Positions 1 to 12,171 of a DNA stretch of 64,000 nt are shown piece by piece. Each line of letters starts with the position of its first letter. Position 1 is the first letter of the stretch. The stretch is from Collybiopsis luxurians FD-317 M1. Lineage: Eukaryota > Basidiomycota > Agaricomycetes > Agaricales > Omphalotaceae. The translations under genes and the position numbers were made by a program. A model generated the notes under the pieces. The model had not been told where the DNA came from. It searched no databases and was given only the letters and a program-made list of their open reading frames with translations. The DNA lies in the NCBI GenBank assembly GCA_000827265.1, contig KN834792.1:124001-188000 (forward strand). Reading direction: 5' to 3'.

Positions 1-1542
1 GTCGCGCCATAAATAATCTTCGCACCAAGGGCGCACGCATTGAAGATTTGCCGCCACAAGAATCGACCTCCTTCCCGCTTGATGTTATTGAAAGCCCATC
101 TACCTCCCGACATGTTGTAGCCCTGCGTTCCGGAAAGCAAGAGATCAATCTGGGGAAGAATGCGTCCATGACATGGAGTCTCCTCACCGAGCCTCCTGGC
201 AGCACTACAGGCATGTAATCGATTGGGTCTGTAGATCCTCGATTTCTAGCATTGAGAAAATCTATATCCCCCTTCATGATCTCGTTGGCGAATCTGGTAG
301 CGTCTTCCTCATTTTTGTAACGACCGACTGTCCAAGGGGAAAGTGCATCGAAGGTATCGACCCACATGTATGAAAACTCAAGGTTGCGATCCGCATCTCC
401 GTCAGCAGTCCGCCAGTGAGTAGGGACTCCTGGAAGAAAAGATATTCTCGGAAATTTGGGGCAAGCTGACGGGAGAAAAACAAACCTGCAATGATATAAA
501 TCCCGTCGGGAGTGGACTCGCGAAAGAACGAGACAATTTCTCTGACTGTTTGTGGACTGTGGTGAGAATTGAAAAATCCAAACCCTGAAAACCACTCAGT
601 ACTGGATCACAGACTTGAGAGCAGACGCAGACAAACCTGATAAACAAACTACTGGTCGACCTCGTTCTTTGAGATAATTTGGGCTATCAAGGATACATTT
701 GTCTCTCATGAGATGTATCCAATCCTGCTCTAAAATCTGCTTCACTCGACTGGGATCAACTCCAGTCACATCGTACCTAGTGTGAAGACCTGTAAGCGAA
801 GGAGTAGGATCAAGTGAATGAAACTGACATGATGGCAAAAACTCTATTTTCAGCTTCAGCCGCGTGCCTCACATTATCCCCGACTCTGTCGCGCCAGTCC
901 AGCACGGATTGACGTTGGGGATCACACTGTCCAGCGAAGCGCTGAAGAAAGACACCATCTATACCATGTCGAGCCATCCAGCTGAAGTGCCTAGACAAGC
1001 ATCATTTTCAATCAAACGGGACCTATACTCGGAACCGCACACGCACCAACCTTTGAACGGTTCTAGGGTTGCGAGAGGAGAACAGGAAAGCCTGCTCGCC
1101 CGACTTGTATTTGAAGCCAGGAGCAGGATACAATTCTGATGGTGCTAGTTCAGAGACGTCAGGCCAAAGATCGGTAGCAAGCCTTCCACCGCTTCCGGAC
1201 GCCTCCTCGCCCTTTAGCCAATGCGACCAACCAAGATCACCTAATCTTCCAGTCAGCTCGAGCCCCTCTTCGCCGTATCCTAAGTCAAGGCTCTGCTGCT
1301 CACTTTGCCCAGCACCATCGCCTCGACAAGTAAACCTAGTAATCAAAACCGTTCTAGCGTTCTTCTGTCGTCAATGGAACCAGTAGGAACTCACCAGCCT
1401 TGATACCCAACAAGAAATTTGTTCTGTATAGTGGAGGGGTTGGCTCTAAACCAACCGCTATCAGCGTTCTGTTTGCTTCATCCAGGAATACATCAACCCA
1501 CTTTTCAAGGCTGTGAATGCTTTCTACGTTTGCTTGGGACAT
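1..1542 (-). CDS. GH99/GH71-like glycoside hydrolase, C-terminus cut by window edge
   Basis: This is probably a secreted or cytosolic glycan-acting enzyme of the GH99/GH71-like TIM-barrel superfamily (xylosidase/arabinosidase-annotated group). After splicing, the family landmarks appear in order: VGYQGWFTCRGDGAG near 1330-1395, WSHWLKG and ATDLWPDVSEL near 1170-1240, the HFSWMARHGIDGVFLQRF strand near 935-1000, YDVTGVDPSRV then GRPVWFSGFGFF near 540-780, GVPTHWRTADGD and LSPWTVGRY near 300-430, and GGRFLWRQIFNACALGAKII near 5-80. At least five introns of 50-60 nt separate them. The W of GYQGWF is rebuilt across an intron (TG+G), which fixes that junction. The ATG at 1542 gives an N-terminus reading MSQANVESIHSLEKWVD, but the first intron is uncertain and further upstream exons cannot be excluded. 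The last residues and the stop lie outside the window. Superfamily assignment is firm; substrate is unknown. Confidence 0.8.
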
Positions 1543-2089
1543 CGCAGAGTTATTGACCTCGGTTTTCCTGCAGTTAACGTAGTTCCCAAGACAGAGTCAA
1601 CGACCTGACTCATGAGAACGAAGACAGACGAAGGAACGGCCAAAAAGCGTCGATAAATTTTGTATTCATTGTCCAACTCGTGTGGCAGCTGTCACGCAGT
1701 TCGAAAGCGCGCGTTGTTGATGGCCCATGGGTACGTAAAACGCTCACGAGCCAACTGAGACCACAACGTAGGCGACGTACAAAGAGCAGAGCATGATAAA
1801 CAAGGTAGAAGAGGTTAATACACAAACATTTCGCACAGACTGTTGCGCGTCCAAAACGCAGTAATTATTATTTTTTTTTCACTTCTACATATTCGATACA
1901 GACAAGATTTTTAATCCAATCGCCAGAGGAAACATTAAAAAAGATGATACAAACAAGAGCGAATCAAAAAAGAGTGTGATAACTGGTAACCGAAAGCAGT
2001 AACAAAAAAAATCCAGATATACTAGGTAGGATAATTCGGGAAACTAGATCAGTCTGCAAGATGAAGAACTAAAATGAGCATAGTAAAGT
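1543..2089. other. Intergenic, no gene seen
   Basis: The stretch holds the 5' flank of the GH99-like gene and the 3' flank of the Kelch-BTB gene. Open frames here are short and have no recognisable motif. An A/T-rich tract near 1860-2010 is consistent with a 3' UTR or terminator region. Confidence 0.5.
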
Positions 2090-5000
2090 CTACAATACGA
2101 GGCCTGCCTGACCCAGTCCTCCGTACATAGCACCGGGCTCCCTTTTCTTTCGGTCCGCCGAGATAGTAGAAGCATTATCTGCTTCAGCTCGGGAACGTTG
2201 TTTGGCCCGGGACTTCAACTCTGCTGCAAGCCTCTCCGTCCTGAGTTTCGCTTCTTCCTTCTTCCGTCTTTTCTCCTCAGCTTTCAGAGCCTTGTTATCC
2301 AACGGCAGCTGCGAAATCTGCGAAGCGAGCGAGGCAGTAGAGTCTGACGGATGCAACTTGTCCTTCTTCAGCAAGCGAGAAAGAGACCCCTTTTTACTAC
2401 TAAAGGTTGACGCTGTCGGGGATGCAGGGGATAAGAGGTAAGGAGAGATAGGAGTTTTGGGTGATATGGGTGATAGCGGTGAGGTCTGGCTATCAGCAGG
2501 TGACGGAGGGGTAGGAGACGCTGGGCGACGAGGCTCTTCGATAATGATTTCTTTTGGAGGAGGTTTGTTGGGCAATTTCCACTGTAGCGTCGACTTGTGC
2601 TTCGGCCAAGAAGCTACGAGCGTATCAGAGGGTGAGAGACTCTCACTACTACCTGATGATAGATCCCAATCCTGGCTCTCGTTTTGCCTCTCAACGATGA
2701 TAGGTAAGGCATGCCCATCAACATACTCCGCCGGTGAAGCAAGACCAGGGGTGGGAGGGAGAAGAAGTCCAGAAGAGCTACTGCTAAAGGAGCTCCGTGA
2801 CCTTGATGAGGATAATGAGGGAGCTTCGCTGATACCCGATGCTCGGGAGCGAGGCAGATGGAACCCAGGATATGTAGGTGAAGGAGGCAGATAGACCCTC
2901 TCAATCTCACCATCTGATGTCACGAGTTCGTATTCAGACGGTTGCGAATACGAAGAATATGAAGAAGCATATGAAGCATATGACTTCCTTGACCGTCCAG
3001 AGGATGACATGGTGGAAATAATTTGAGGTATATCCACTTCATTTTCACTCTCATCGTCAGAGACAGGAGAGTGGAGCAAGGGGTCAATGAAAGTTTCGGC
3101 GAGATCATCGCTTCTAGCGCGATCATGGCGTGGACGATCTACTGGCGCGTCGACAGTTGGACCAAGCAAGTCGATAATTTCGTGCATCTCGCCAGCGGTA
3201 TACATTGATACGACACTGGTTTGACGCGCGTGCGAAGTTTGCGAATTTCGCGGTCTGGTGAACAGCGGCAGGGCATCTGCAAAGTCATCTTCATCTTCAC
3301 CATCATCTTCGCTTACTGGAGCGTTGACAGTAGGCAGCGGCGGTGAATCAGCTCTTTGATGCGATATTGATGAAGGGTTTGAATTGGCGTTATCACGGGC
3401 TAAAACAGTTAAAAAAACAATCAGTGTCATGATTTTGAATAGGAATGAAAGCAACCAACTATAGGCGAAACTGGTACCGTTTCCTCCGTTGTCAGAGCCC
3501 ATGGTTCTCCATCTTGCATCCGAAGTCCCTCGAGGCCTTGAATTAGAGTACTTGTCGCTGCGTGAGTTACCAGCATGGCCGTCATATCCATTTGATGACG
3601 CGCCGCCACCACCACCGCTGGGTCCACTTTCAGGTGGTCGACCGCCTGATGCATCTTTTTCACGACGTGGTCGCTTCTGCGTATAAGACTAAAAGGGTAT
3701 AAATGAGTAAAGGGTCATCCGTTGTAATCAAGTAGACAATGTGCCCACCATCACGGTCTTCAATGCACTGAAAATACGAGGATTCAATGAGAATTCGGAA
3801 TGAAGAGCATTTTACACATACCGAATTTGTAAACTCCGGCAACCACAAAGTGTTGCGACTTCATATACTCCGACTGAAGTCGAATTGGACAAAGCACGGT
3901 GCATAGCATGCTTAACCAACGCCTCGAGATGGGGTATCTGGTAATTGGTGGCGAGAATTAAAAGCTGGCTGAGTACTGCTGGAGCCAATTGAAGAGGTGT
4001 AGTGAGCGAAAGAGTGTAAAAGTATTGCAATAAAGCGAGCGTGATAGGATAAGGTTCAGAGAGATGAAGGGCACGAGGCGTTAGCCTCGGGTCAGGTCGT
4101 TCGCCTTCCGGGGCAACTCCTGGCATATCAGGAAGCTTCACGTGCATTGGAGACGTCGGTAAGGACTCGCCAGTGGATATAGCTTTGCTGAGAAGCTGTT
4201 TCCGTTGAGCTTTGAACCATGGCCAGCGCTCCTCGAGCAGCTGTCGGGAGCAAGCAATTTTGCGGCCGTCGTCACAGACGACTTCGAAATCCGCCAAAGC
4301 CTTTTCCTCGAGTGCAGCCAGCCCGAGCTCCTGCATCGGTATGTCCATTTTCATTGGGGGCGGCTGGTAAATGCCGAACGCTTCCAAATCAATGACTGCC
4401 ACATGGTCCCAACTGAGAAGTCTCCGGTTATAATCATCCACGAGATTTCCGTTTCGATTCCCGAAGATGTAGAATTTGTTTTGCTCAGGCCAAACGCACC
4501 CACGGAACCACGATCCTGACTCGACAGCTTTTCCCGGGTCTATCCTTGACCACGTCATGGTGAGAAGGTCGAGGACCCATATCGAAAACGACTGATAGCT
4601 GTGAGCAAGATATGTCCCAGCAATTATAAGGTGTGTGCCAAGAATCGCTCCTGTGGGAAAGCGAAGACCCGGAGGAAATGTCGTGCCGCTCATCGCGCTT
4701 GACCGCTCCTGAATCGTGAAATCCGTATCAGGAAGCGGTGAGAAAACTTCCAGTTCGCGTTTGACGTCGGTAAACTGGACCAAAAATGATTAGTTTAATC
4801 TGAGTTTAATGAACCTGAGATGAAATGAACTCACGTTGTAATTGCTATACAAGAATATATCTGCTGGATGTTCATCGGTAGGAGCAGCAGAATATGGCAA
4901 GTGGGTCAAGGATTCAGAGGCAGTGAAGTCTCCGGACCCCGAGTTGGCCGCGCCATTTTCACGAAAACGAGAACCGGGGGCGCCAAAAGATGTAGGTGTT

Positions 5001-5802
5001 GGAGCATTTCGCGCTTCATCCTGAGGAAGACGAACGCAAAGGGAAGATGACACGGCAACACTTCGATAGGTGCCACAGTGCCGGGGATAATCGCGTTGCT
5101 GAACCCAAGCCTTGCCCAAGAGATCATAGACGCAGATATCATCCAACCAAGTGTTGTAAAAATCCTGCCCCCCAATGATGAAGAGACGGTCAGCAGATAC
5201 GGAGGAGAGATGTGCATAGCGAGCGCGTGGAACAAAAGTTTCTGACACAGGAGCAGGGAATTGTGATTGTGGAAGCCAATGCCGGGTGTTAAGATCGAAG
5301 AATCGGACATCATTTAAAACACAAAGCTCTTCAGGATTTGGTGAATTGGGCTCGTTGCTCATTCCTCCAAAAACAATCAACTGATTGTTCCCTGTAGATA
5401 TCTGAGCAATCAGGAATCAGCTTGATTATGTGAGGGGCTTACAGGTATCAGCACTGTGAAAATACCGAGGCTTTGGGATATCATCTTCAGGAAAAGGAGC
5501 AATCTTCTCCCACACAAAGCTCTCGAGGTCGAATGCATACAAGTCGGAGACCATTCTACGTTCTGTGACTAGTCGACCTCCCTGTGGATTGTAAGTCGCT
5601 TTGAATAGCAGCGAGCTTGAATATGACGCACGAAAAGATAGACCTTGGACCCTACGACTGTTGTTGAAGCACCCTACAGAGACAGTTCAGCGGCACTGCG
5701 ATATTGCCGGATAATTGAATGAATACGTACGACCAGTTTAGCAGGCACATCGCCAGAGGTCTTTCGACAAGAAGTAGTAAGGTCGTAGATAGAATGAAGC
5801 AT
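2090..5802 (-). CDS. Kelch-propeller/BTB protein with long Ser/acidic/basic tail
   Basis: A multi-exon gene. Kelch blades come first: GASTTVVGSKVYLFGGRLV and SDLYAFDLESFVWEKI (exons around 5470-5660), NNQLIVFGGMSN with FFDLNTRHW, and RLFIIGGQDFYNTWLDDICV (5380 down to about 5000). Further repeats lie in 4783-4400. A BTB/POZ-like segment follows, with ADFEVVCDDGRKIACSRQLL and later LLQYFYTL and LATNYQIPHLEALVKH. The W of DTWNNQL and the R of LQIRALKTVM are restored across introns, supporting the exon chain. The tail of roughly 500 residues is Gly/Ser-rich, then acidic, then ends in a Lys/Arg/Glu-rich helix. An apparent hydrophobic stretch at 3404-3478 is a 78-nt intron read through. Propeller-then-BTB order is the reverse of animal KLHL proteins and recalls fission-yeast Ral2-type Kelch proteins. 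Target is unknown. The start at 5802 is the nearest in-frame ATG; an upstream exon is possible. Confidence 0.8.
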
Positions 5803-7829
5803 TCTGTCGGCGACGATGAGCCTCCAGAGATATCGACCTGAACGCGGGGAAAGGTAATGATGGTGATGGTAGAGGTTAAGAAAGCAGAGAGAGATTTGAG
5901 AATCTGAGGGTTGAGCGTATTTAGATCGAGATTGATGAAAATTTCTCACATCACTCAGTCCTTGCCGAATTGTGTCTCGTATCAAATCTGCTCAAGTCCT
6001 GTCTCGCACGTCTCCTTGAGACTCTATTTCACAAATTATTTGGAGTCAATTCTCACTCACAGCGCCAAGTGGGATTTTCTTTCAAGAGCAGCCCAGAGCA
6101 ACTTATTCCTCGCTAACTCCAGCAGAATCTCCATGTGAAATGATTTTCTTTTTCCAATTTATTTTTCCTTGGTATGTACAGCCAGAGTGAAGTAAAAATA
6201 TTCCTTTTAAGCCACCAACAGAATTCGATGGTTGAATTCTCGAAAAGATCATCTGCCATAGTAGACCCGGCGCTGGGAAATGTCAAATATAGTCATGATT
6301 GTAGTAACGGTCTCGAAGCAGAGAACCAGTTTGAATCAGCGTTACAGTAAATGTTTTCCTATTTTTTTCTTTGCCTATTCGCTCCCTATTCGGATGATAT
6401 CGTTTTAGCGATCATCCCATGCGTACTGCTTTAGCCGACGTAGGGGACGCGCGGCCGTGCGCACACCTTTCAGTTATTCATATCTTGCCATCAAACATCG
6501 CAACATACAGACATATGCCTACACTTTCCAAGTATAGCTGTTAGTATATGTAGCCAGCTGTCCTCAAGTAACACAACCTAATCATCCGCTGATACCTTTT
6601 CTGCACTGATTCTCTCCCCAAATGTGTGTAGTTTTCAGCACCGACGATCCCGACAGCAGGCACCCATACTATTCATTCGAGGTTCTCTTTGGTAAACGGT
6701 TTTCAATCCAAGGGGTAGTACACCTATGCTACCACCCCTTTACATGGCTAAATTTCAGGACAACAAGGTACCAAATCATACGTAGTCCTTCAGAATACCA
6801 TCGTCACCTCATGACAACATCATACTAAATATCTCCATGCGCTTATAATACCCTCCATATGAGCGTCTATGGTGTTTTCTCGCAGCATACCAAAAACGAA
6901 TCATAAACATGGCAGCCAGTCTGGAAAATGAAGAAAAAGATGCTGAGAGGAAGGTGATCAACAAGCGCGTAAGTCCTAGACTCAGGAGTCCGAAGCTCTG
7001 TCGGAAAAGCGATACTCCGTTGTCAGCTGGTATTGTTCGAGGACCTAAATACTGTATGCCATCTTCGTTCTTTTTTTGACAATTGTTTAAACTTTCATTG
7101 ATCGCCAAAGCACTGGGAGGTACACTGGTGCAACATCACGTCGAAGTCTACTTGCTTTCATTATACAGCTCATTTGAAATCCACGGGGGCTTTTTCTATA
7201 CGTCACTCGCAGCTTAAAGGTACGAGCTTTAAAAAGTAATCGACAGCTTCAATGTACCTGAGCGATCGTTTAATGCCGAAGGAATCGATGTGATGGGGAT
7301 AAGATATACCAATCACCGAGTTGGTTGCGCATCTTCCATCCAGCCACGCCCACCCGAAAGAGGCACTTGTGCTGATTTCTCAGACTCGGAGTTGTAGATG
7401 CTCCCTCGTACATCTCCTCGAATCATCAAATCCTTTTTCTTCTACTCGGACGCCCAAGATAAAACGTTTTCCACTGACATCACGTATTCGGCAGGAAGGC
7501 GATACAATGTGTTTGCGGCACATCCAACTATAGTTGCAAGCTGTAGTAAGAAGTTGGCAACCTCATGAGCTCGGATTCAATCATTTCATTTCAAGTCAAT
7601 ATCGATCGTTGGCCTGTATCTGCTTAGAGTCTTTATATTTGTCAGACGGCGACAATTGCAAGTATTCTATAGTCTGTAAAGAGTATTTTGAAGAGATTCC
7701 AACTTGGACAGTACGCCGTAAACTTCGTGAACCAAACCTACATTCGTCCTGCATGACCGCTTCAGCCCCCTTCCGGCACTAGGAACAATCCGGGATGGAG
7801 TACGCTGCGAGATATCCACCTACATCAGC
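5803..7829. other. Long intergenic region, no gene supported
   Basis: About 2 kb upstream of the Kelch-BTB gene. I see only short open frames without motifs or consistent splice structure. No repeat of another part of the window was noticed before 7830. Confidence 0.45.
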
Positions 7830-9310
7830 TGGCAGATTCGGTTTATGGGGCACGGTTGGTTACCCGTAGAACGACATTGTAGTCCTCGGGCCAATCAGCA
7901 ATAGAACAAGGATATATAAGTACTAGTCGTATTCACGATCAGACACGCCTTCACGTTCAGAGCATATGGAGTATGAGTATGTCTCTCCGTCAGAATCGCA
8001 CTGGAGTTTCAACGCCGGTATGAAAAAATTTGGGAAAGAGAGGAGCGGAATTGCATCCGTGACGAACGGCAAATGCGACCAAAGCGGGATGGCTCACTGA
8101 TGACTCATATACGGGGAGAGAGGGCCTCAGTACCTCAGCCCCAAGTCGAAAATTTGTACTTTTTTGGTGGTTATATGCGCCAGAATTTGCAGGGGCCAGC
8201 GAAGCTATTATTTACGATGGAAGCCCGCGTTTACCCTGCAAAGTCCTAGGAGGCCAGGGATTTCAAGTTTGCCGAATATGCCATTATCAGAATTGCCTTC
8301 CATGTTTTTACCTTCGCGGTAATTTGTCAAAATAGGCAAGCCTTGTCAGTTCGACGGAATCCAGCACCCCACCTTTAAATTACATGACTGTCAATTTCGC
8401 TGCGAATCCTTCGCGTCGACGAGTTGAACGACGTCGTTCAACTCTCGACCCTGCAGTAATTACTTCTTAATCAGTCTAAGAACGATCTTATTGTGGCTCA
8501 AACTTCAAGCGAAGTTTGGGGTACGTCCTAACTGATCCTAACATGAATTACTTTATTAATAGCTGAGTTGAGCTCCGATACTTCGAAAGATAGAAAGATT
8601 AACAGCAGTCTTGCTCGTGTTCCATCAACGTGGCATACCAGATCAGAGCTTATTCTGTTCGGAGCTCTTGCCCTCAATATAGAAACAGTCGTTGATTTTA
8701 GTCTCAGATATTAAATGAACGAGGTGTGCGTGTGGCAGAAGCCACGATCACATAAATTTGATAAACCGACCGAAAAAAAAATAAACAAAAGAGTAGATTA
8801 TGCCGAACAAGTTGAATGATATTGTACAATGTTTGTTTGATCATTCACCTCGAAGATACCTGATAATCTCAAGAAATTCCATTCCGAACGTAAGGTCAAA
8901 TTCGGAGGGATAACTGGAGGTACACCATTCTCCCGGTACGCCTATAAGAGTTAGGAAGACTTAGAAGAGACATGCCATCGTTCCAGAAAAGACATTTACC
9001 GTGGCAGGTGAGGTAGTTGGGATAGCCCTATCGCCTTAAGGCAGCAGGAGAGCACCTTGAACTTTGCAAACTTGAGCAGCAGAGCCCCAGTATATGTAGG
9101 TACAAGGTACATCGAGGCACGAACCTACTAAGCTGCTATAACTCGAGTCAAATGAATGCTGACGGTGTCCTGAGCAAAAACATTGCTAACTTTGTAGAAG
9201 GGACGCAAGTGGTACCTCCTCTCTGAGCGAGAGTCTTGCCGTCATTGGGAGTACCCTCTTTACCGAAAATTTCAACTGAAATTCCCTCACCAGAGTTGAG
9301 AAAGGATTGA
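7830..9310. repeat. Dispersed duplication, left copy (partner 12172-13702)
   Basis: This stretch is alignable by eye, with indels, to 12172-13702 in the same orientation. Shared strings include GAAAGAGAGGAGCGGAATTG-type sequence near 8035/12350, CTTCGAAAGATAGA near 8580/12836, and TGAGTATGAGTATG near 7975/12284. Homology stops abruptly at both ends. It carries a dead FKBP gene copy on the minus strand (separate entry). Confidence 0.75.
8830..9310 (-). pseudogene. Decayed FKBP-type peptidyl-prolyl isomerase copy
   Basis: Minus-strand remnant of the FKBP gene that is intact at 13078-13743. It still shows DGKTLAQRG for the N-terminal strand (about 9230), and the C-terminal exon around 8880-8950 can be recognised. 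It is broken in several ways. The exon carrying [20 protein letters not shown] is deleted, so sequence jumps from the equivalent of the next intron straight to the DSSYN region near 9130. About 28 bases coding [10 protein letters not shown] are missing, which shifts the frame. The codons matching SQGEKA read into an in-frame TAA near 9036. With the active-site exon gone it cannot encode an isomerase. Decay after duplication is the simplest reading. Confidence 0.8.
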
Positions 9311-9437
9311 AGCACTACGCGTGGTCCATGGCCAATTCATTCTCACGTGACAAACGTCTGACCCCTGCATACACTCTCACATGATAAACCTTTGACCTAA
9401 ACGACAACGATAATCATCTCTTAAACTTAAACTATCT

Positions 9438-10303
9438 ATGGCCGCCCAACCCCAAACCCCGACCGATTTTCTCGTCCAGGATCAGGATCACAAATACGGT
9501 TCATTACTCAATGTTCCTCTCCAAGCTCTGAATAATCCCATCTCACGGGAAAATGTAATGCAGGCCCAAGACCTAAAAGAGCAGGCGCTGACAGAAAGGG
9601 GTAAGCTAGCCACTAAGCCGTATTTTCTACGCGCTCATTTCTCGCCAAAGGCAAACATTTGCCCAACTCTGCAGAATACGTGAATGAAGCGGCGACTGTG
9701 GCTTGTGTTGCTTATTGCGAATCCGTTGTAGCTAAATTCATTGGCGGTGCTGCTGCTCGTAAGCTCATCTCTCTATTACCACTCTTTTTATTGCTCATTG
9801 TATGTGAAGCACAATGGTTCCAGAATTTTCAACAAAATATCGCTGAGCAGCTCGATAGGGTCGAAGAAAAATTGGACAAAATCAACACCCACTTGGCGAA
9901 AGTCACGATTCTTGCAGCCCGTGTGCGTTCCTATCAATGCTATTCTTGCTGCTTCTTTTTAACATGGCTTGGAACCTGTTCAGGATTCAAATGACAAGCG
10001 TAAGACGCAGCCCACAGGGCCTTTTCACCAAGTACCTTTCGAAGATGGAACTTGGCCATGGGATGAAGAGGTGCCAGGCCTCAATAATGTATGTACTTGA
10101 TCTATCCAACCTTTTATTAAGTTTGACCATTTGTTCAGGACAACATTCAGCTCCCTCCTCTTATCAATGATGCTGCAATCGAAGGACTGGATGGCCCCCA
10201 GTCATCGGCCTACTTCCTTGGGTACTTCCCAACCCAACCAATCCCATGCATAATTGCTCAGCGCAAGAATGCCATTCGCACTGCCATTGGGCGTGGTGAT
10301 TAA
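9438..10303 (+). CDS. Mug135-like family protein
   Basis: I can splice five exons in frame: 9438-9600, 9675-9758, 9810-9922, 9984-10088, 10139-10303, giving 209 residues with every junction closing a codon. The N-terminal half is polar with a short amphipathic coiled-coil (AEQLDRVEEKLDKINTHLAK). The C-terminal half has the pattern GPFHQVPFEDG then LPPLINDAAIEGLDGPQSSA and a final IAQRKNAIRTAIG. I recognise this as the Mug135-like C-terminal domain, abundant in Agaricomycete genomes and named after a fission-yeast meiotically upregulated gene. Molecular function is unknown. The gene sits between the two FKBP duplication arms, beside a retrotransposon fragment. The family name is from memory of its motif layout and could be tested by a profile search; the exon structure is seen directly. 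Confidence 0.72.
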
Positions 10304-11168
10304 TCTGGTCATTGGTAATGTTGGAGACAGATACTGGACAAAGCTGCACCTACACTAGTGTATTTGATTTTTGTTATACTCTCTTCTCAGAAGTGTGTTC
10401 ACATGCTTCCTCACCTACTACATCACACATCTCCTCTTCCCCTGTGTCATTTCTATTATTCTTATCCCCACCAATTCTCCATAGTCTTGACCTCTATGCA
10501 TGGACCACCCTCTAGCCTATATAAGAAGCCCTGTGCTGTCCTTTCCCCCATCCCATTTGTTCCCCCCTTCTCCCTCCTCTTAAATTGTACACTCGTGCAA
10601 TCAAGACCTTTCATGTATTTTACCAGTTCACATCTGATCTGTGAGTTGTCCATCCTACTTGAGTCTTTTAGTGTTGCTTGCTATGATGAGCTTCTACTTT
10701 TTTTTGAGCTTCACTTTAGTTCTCATTCCTCCCGGGTGCATGTTTAAATACATCTTGTTACATTCACCTTCTCGCCGTTGTTAAATCATTCATTACAATG
10801 CTGCCTTGGATCTTGAATACATTCCCAATGAAGGTTGTTGATATTGTATCCAGTCCTTCACACACGCCCATGTTATGTCCCCACATTTTACCTCCACTCC
10901 CGCTTCCATCTTCATCGTTATTTCCTTCCACCCCCATTTGTAAATACCTGTTCTGACGAGTACAATTGTAAAGGCCTCCAAGTCCGGAAAAGTTGTCTCC
11001 CATTCTCTGTCACCGTGGCAAGCACTAGTGTTTCCATGTAAGCCGTTTGTGACCCCCCTCATCCTGTTAACCTGATCCTGTCCCCTAAGCACGCAGCAGC
11101 CAACGCCTCGCTGCAACCCTCGAACAGCTCCCATTCTTCTCTGAAGATGTCCTTTCTGCTTATTTCCC
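10304..11168. other. Intergenic, possible LTR-like flank of a retroelement
   Basis: No protein-coding exon was convincing. A TATATAAG box lies at about 10517 and the sequence is pyrimidine-rich up to the gag-like fragment. It could be a long terminal repeat or leader, but I found no second copy in the window, so this is only a suggestion. Confidence 0.3.
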
Positions 11169-12171
11169 TTGCGACTCCTCCTCGACCTTCGTCAGGGTTT
11201 TACCAACTTTGCTCTTCCTCTCGCCTTCACAAATCGTACTATTTTTTTCACTACTCGCCCGTCGTACGACAGTGATTCAAATGATGAAGACCTTTATTAT
11301 CCCGCTCCAGTCCTCATTCATACAAGTATCATGTCTCCATCTTCATCCTCTCCCTCCTCATCTTACCCCAAGGTGATACTACCGGCTAATGAACGGTCTG
11401 CTCCAGTTGAGCTCACCTCCGGCAAAGTCACTCCGGAAGCGTGGAATTCCTTAATAAAGAATTTCCTCCATTCTCTCGATTTCAAGGGCATCGCGCCAGA
11501 GGATCAAGTTCGCAAAGTCCTTGGCTCCTTCGAGGATCGCACCGTCCGTAACCGGATCTCTACCAACCGTGACAAGCTTGTAAGCCTCAAGTTGCCGACT
11601 TCACTAACCGAATCCATTTGTTCCTTCTGGAACCTGACAGGGAGGACGAGGTTTACTGTAAGATGCGCAATCAACGTCTCCCCGAGGACTTCTCAATGCC
11701 AACCTACAATTATGCATTTGAGATTTACAATGTGAACTCGATACTCCAAGGCGAGTGACTCCGCTTCATCATGTCAACGAAGGACTCATTGAGCTCGTCG
11801 TGAATGGTCTTGACGAAGATATGACGAAGCGCTACGACAAGGTCAAGAGGGCCAATATCACGAATACCTCGCACCTGATCTTTTCACTCCTTCATCAGTG
11901 AGCTTGAGATACTCGACACCGATCGTCACGCTCAGTACGCGATCACACATTCCGCTGCCCGAGCCCTCTACCACCAGTGTCATTCATCTACTCTCTCTAT
12001 ATATATACTCTCCTCGAACGCAAACCGGAACCGCCGCGGCACCCAGTCTTCCTCCTCCGCATCCTCCCCCTCGTCTCAATCACAGAATAAGCCTCTCCGC
12101 TTCAGCTTTCTCATTGGCCTCCCTCGCCTCACCAAGTACTACCTTGGTTACGATACCGATCTATGTCTGGT
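11169..12171 (+). mobile_element. Truncated LTR-retrotransposon gag remnant
   Basis: From the ATG at 11331 the frame reads a Ser-rich leader, then ERSAPVELTSGKVTPEAWNS, IKNFLHSLDFKGIAPEDQV and KVLGSFEDRTVRNRIS. After a frame change near 11590 it continues REDEVYCKMRNQRLPEDFS and YNYAFEIYNVNSILQ. This resembles the gag-type capsid region of retroelements common in mushroom genomes, where a short Ser/Pro leader precedes a capsid-like helical domain. It has frameshifts and stops, lacks any protease, reverse transcriptase or integrase, and ends exactly where the right FKBP duplication arm begins (about 12172). It is therefore a dead fragment that may have been involved in that rearrangement. Gypsy versus Copia class cannot be told from what remains. 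Confidence 0.5.

Noticed and set aside
1610..1825. Hydrophobic 71-residue minus-strand frame 5' of the GH99-like gene
   Set aside because: It does not splice into the glycosidase, lacks an evident signal-peptide structure and is probably 5' flank.
3404..3478. Apparent transmembrane helix (YSWLLSFLFKIMTLIVFLTV) in the Kelch-BTB gene tail
   Set aside because: It is bounded by GTACCA and TTTTAG, is 78 nt long and so keeps the frame when read through. A retained-intron reading is more likely than a membrane helix in a disordered tail.
10316..11050. A complete 5' LTR before the gag fragment
   Set aside because: There is a TATA-like box and a TG start is possible, but no matching 3' copy, primer-binding site or defined ends were found.
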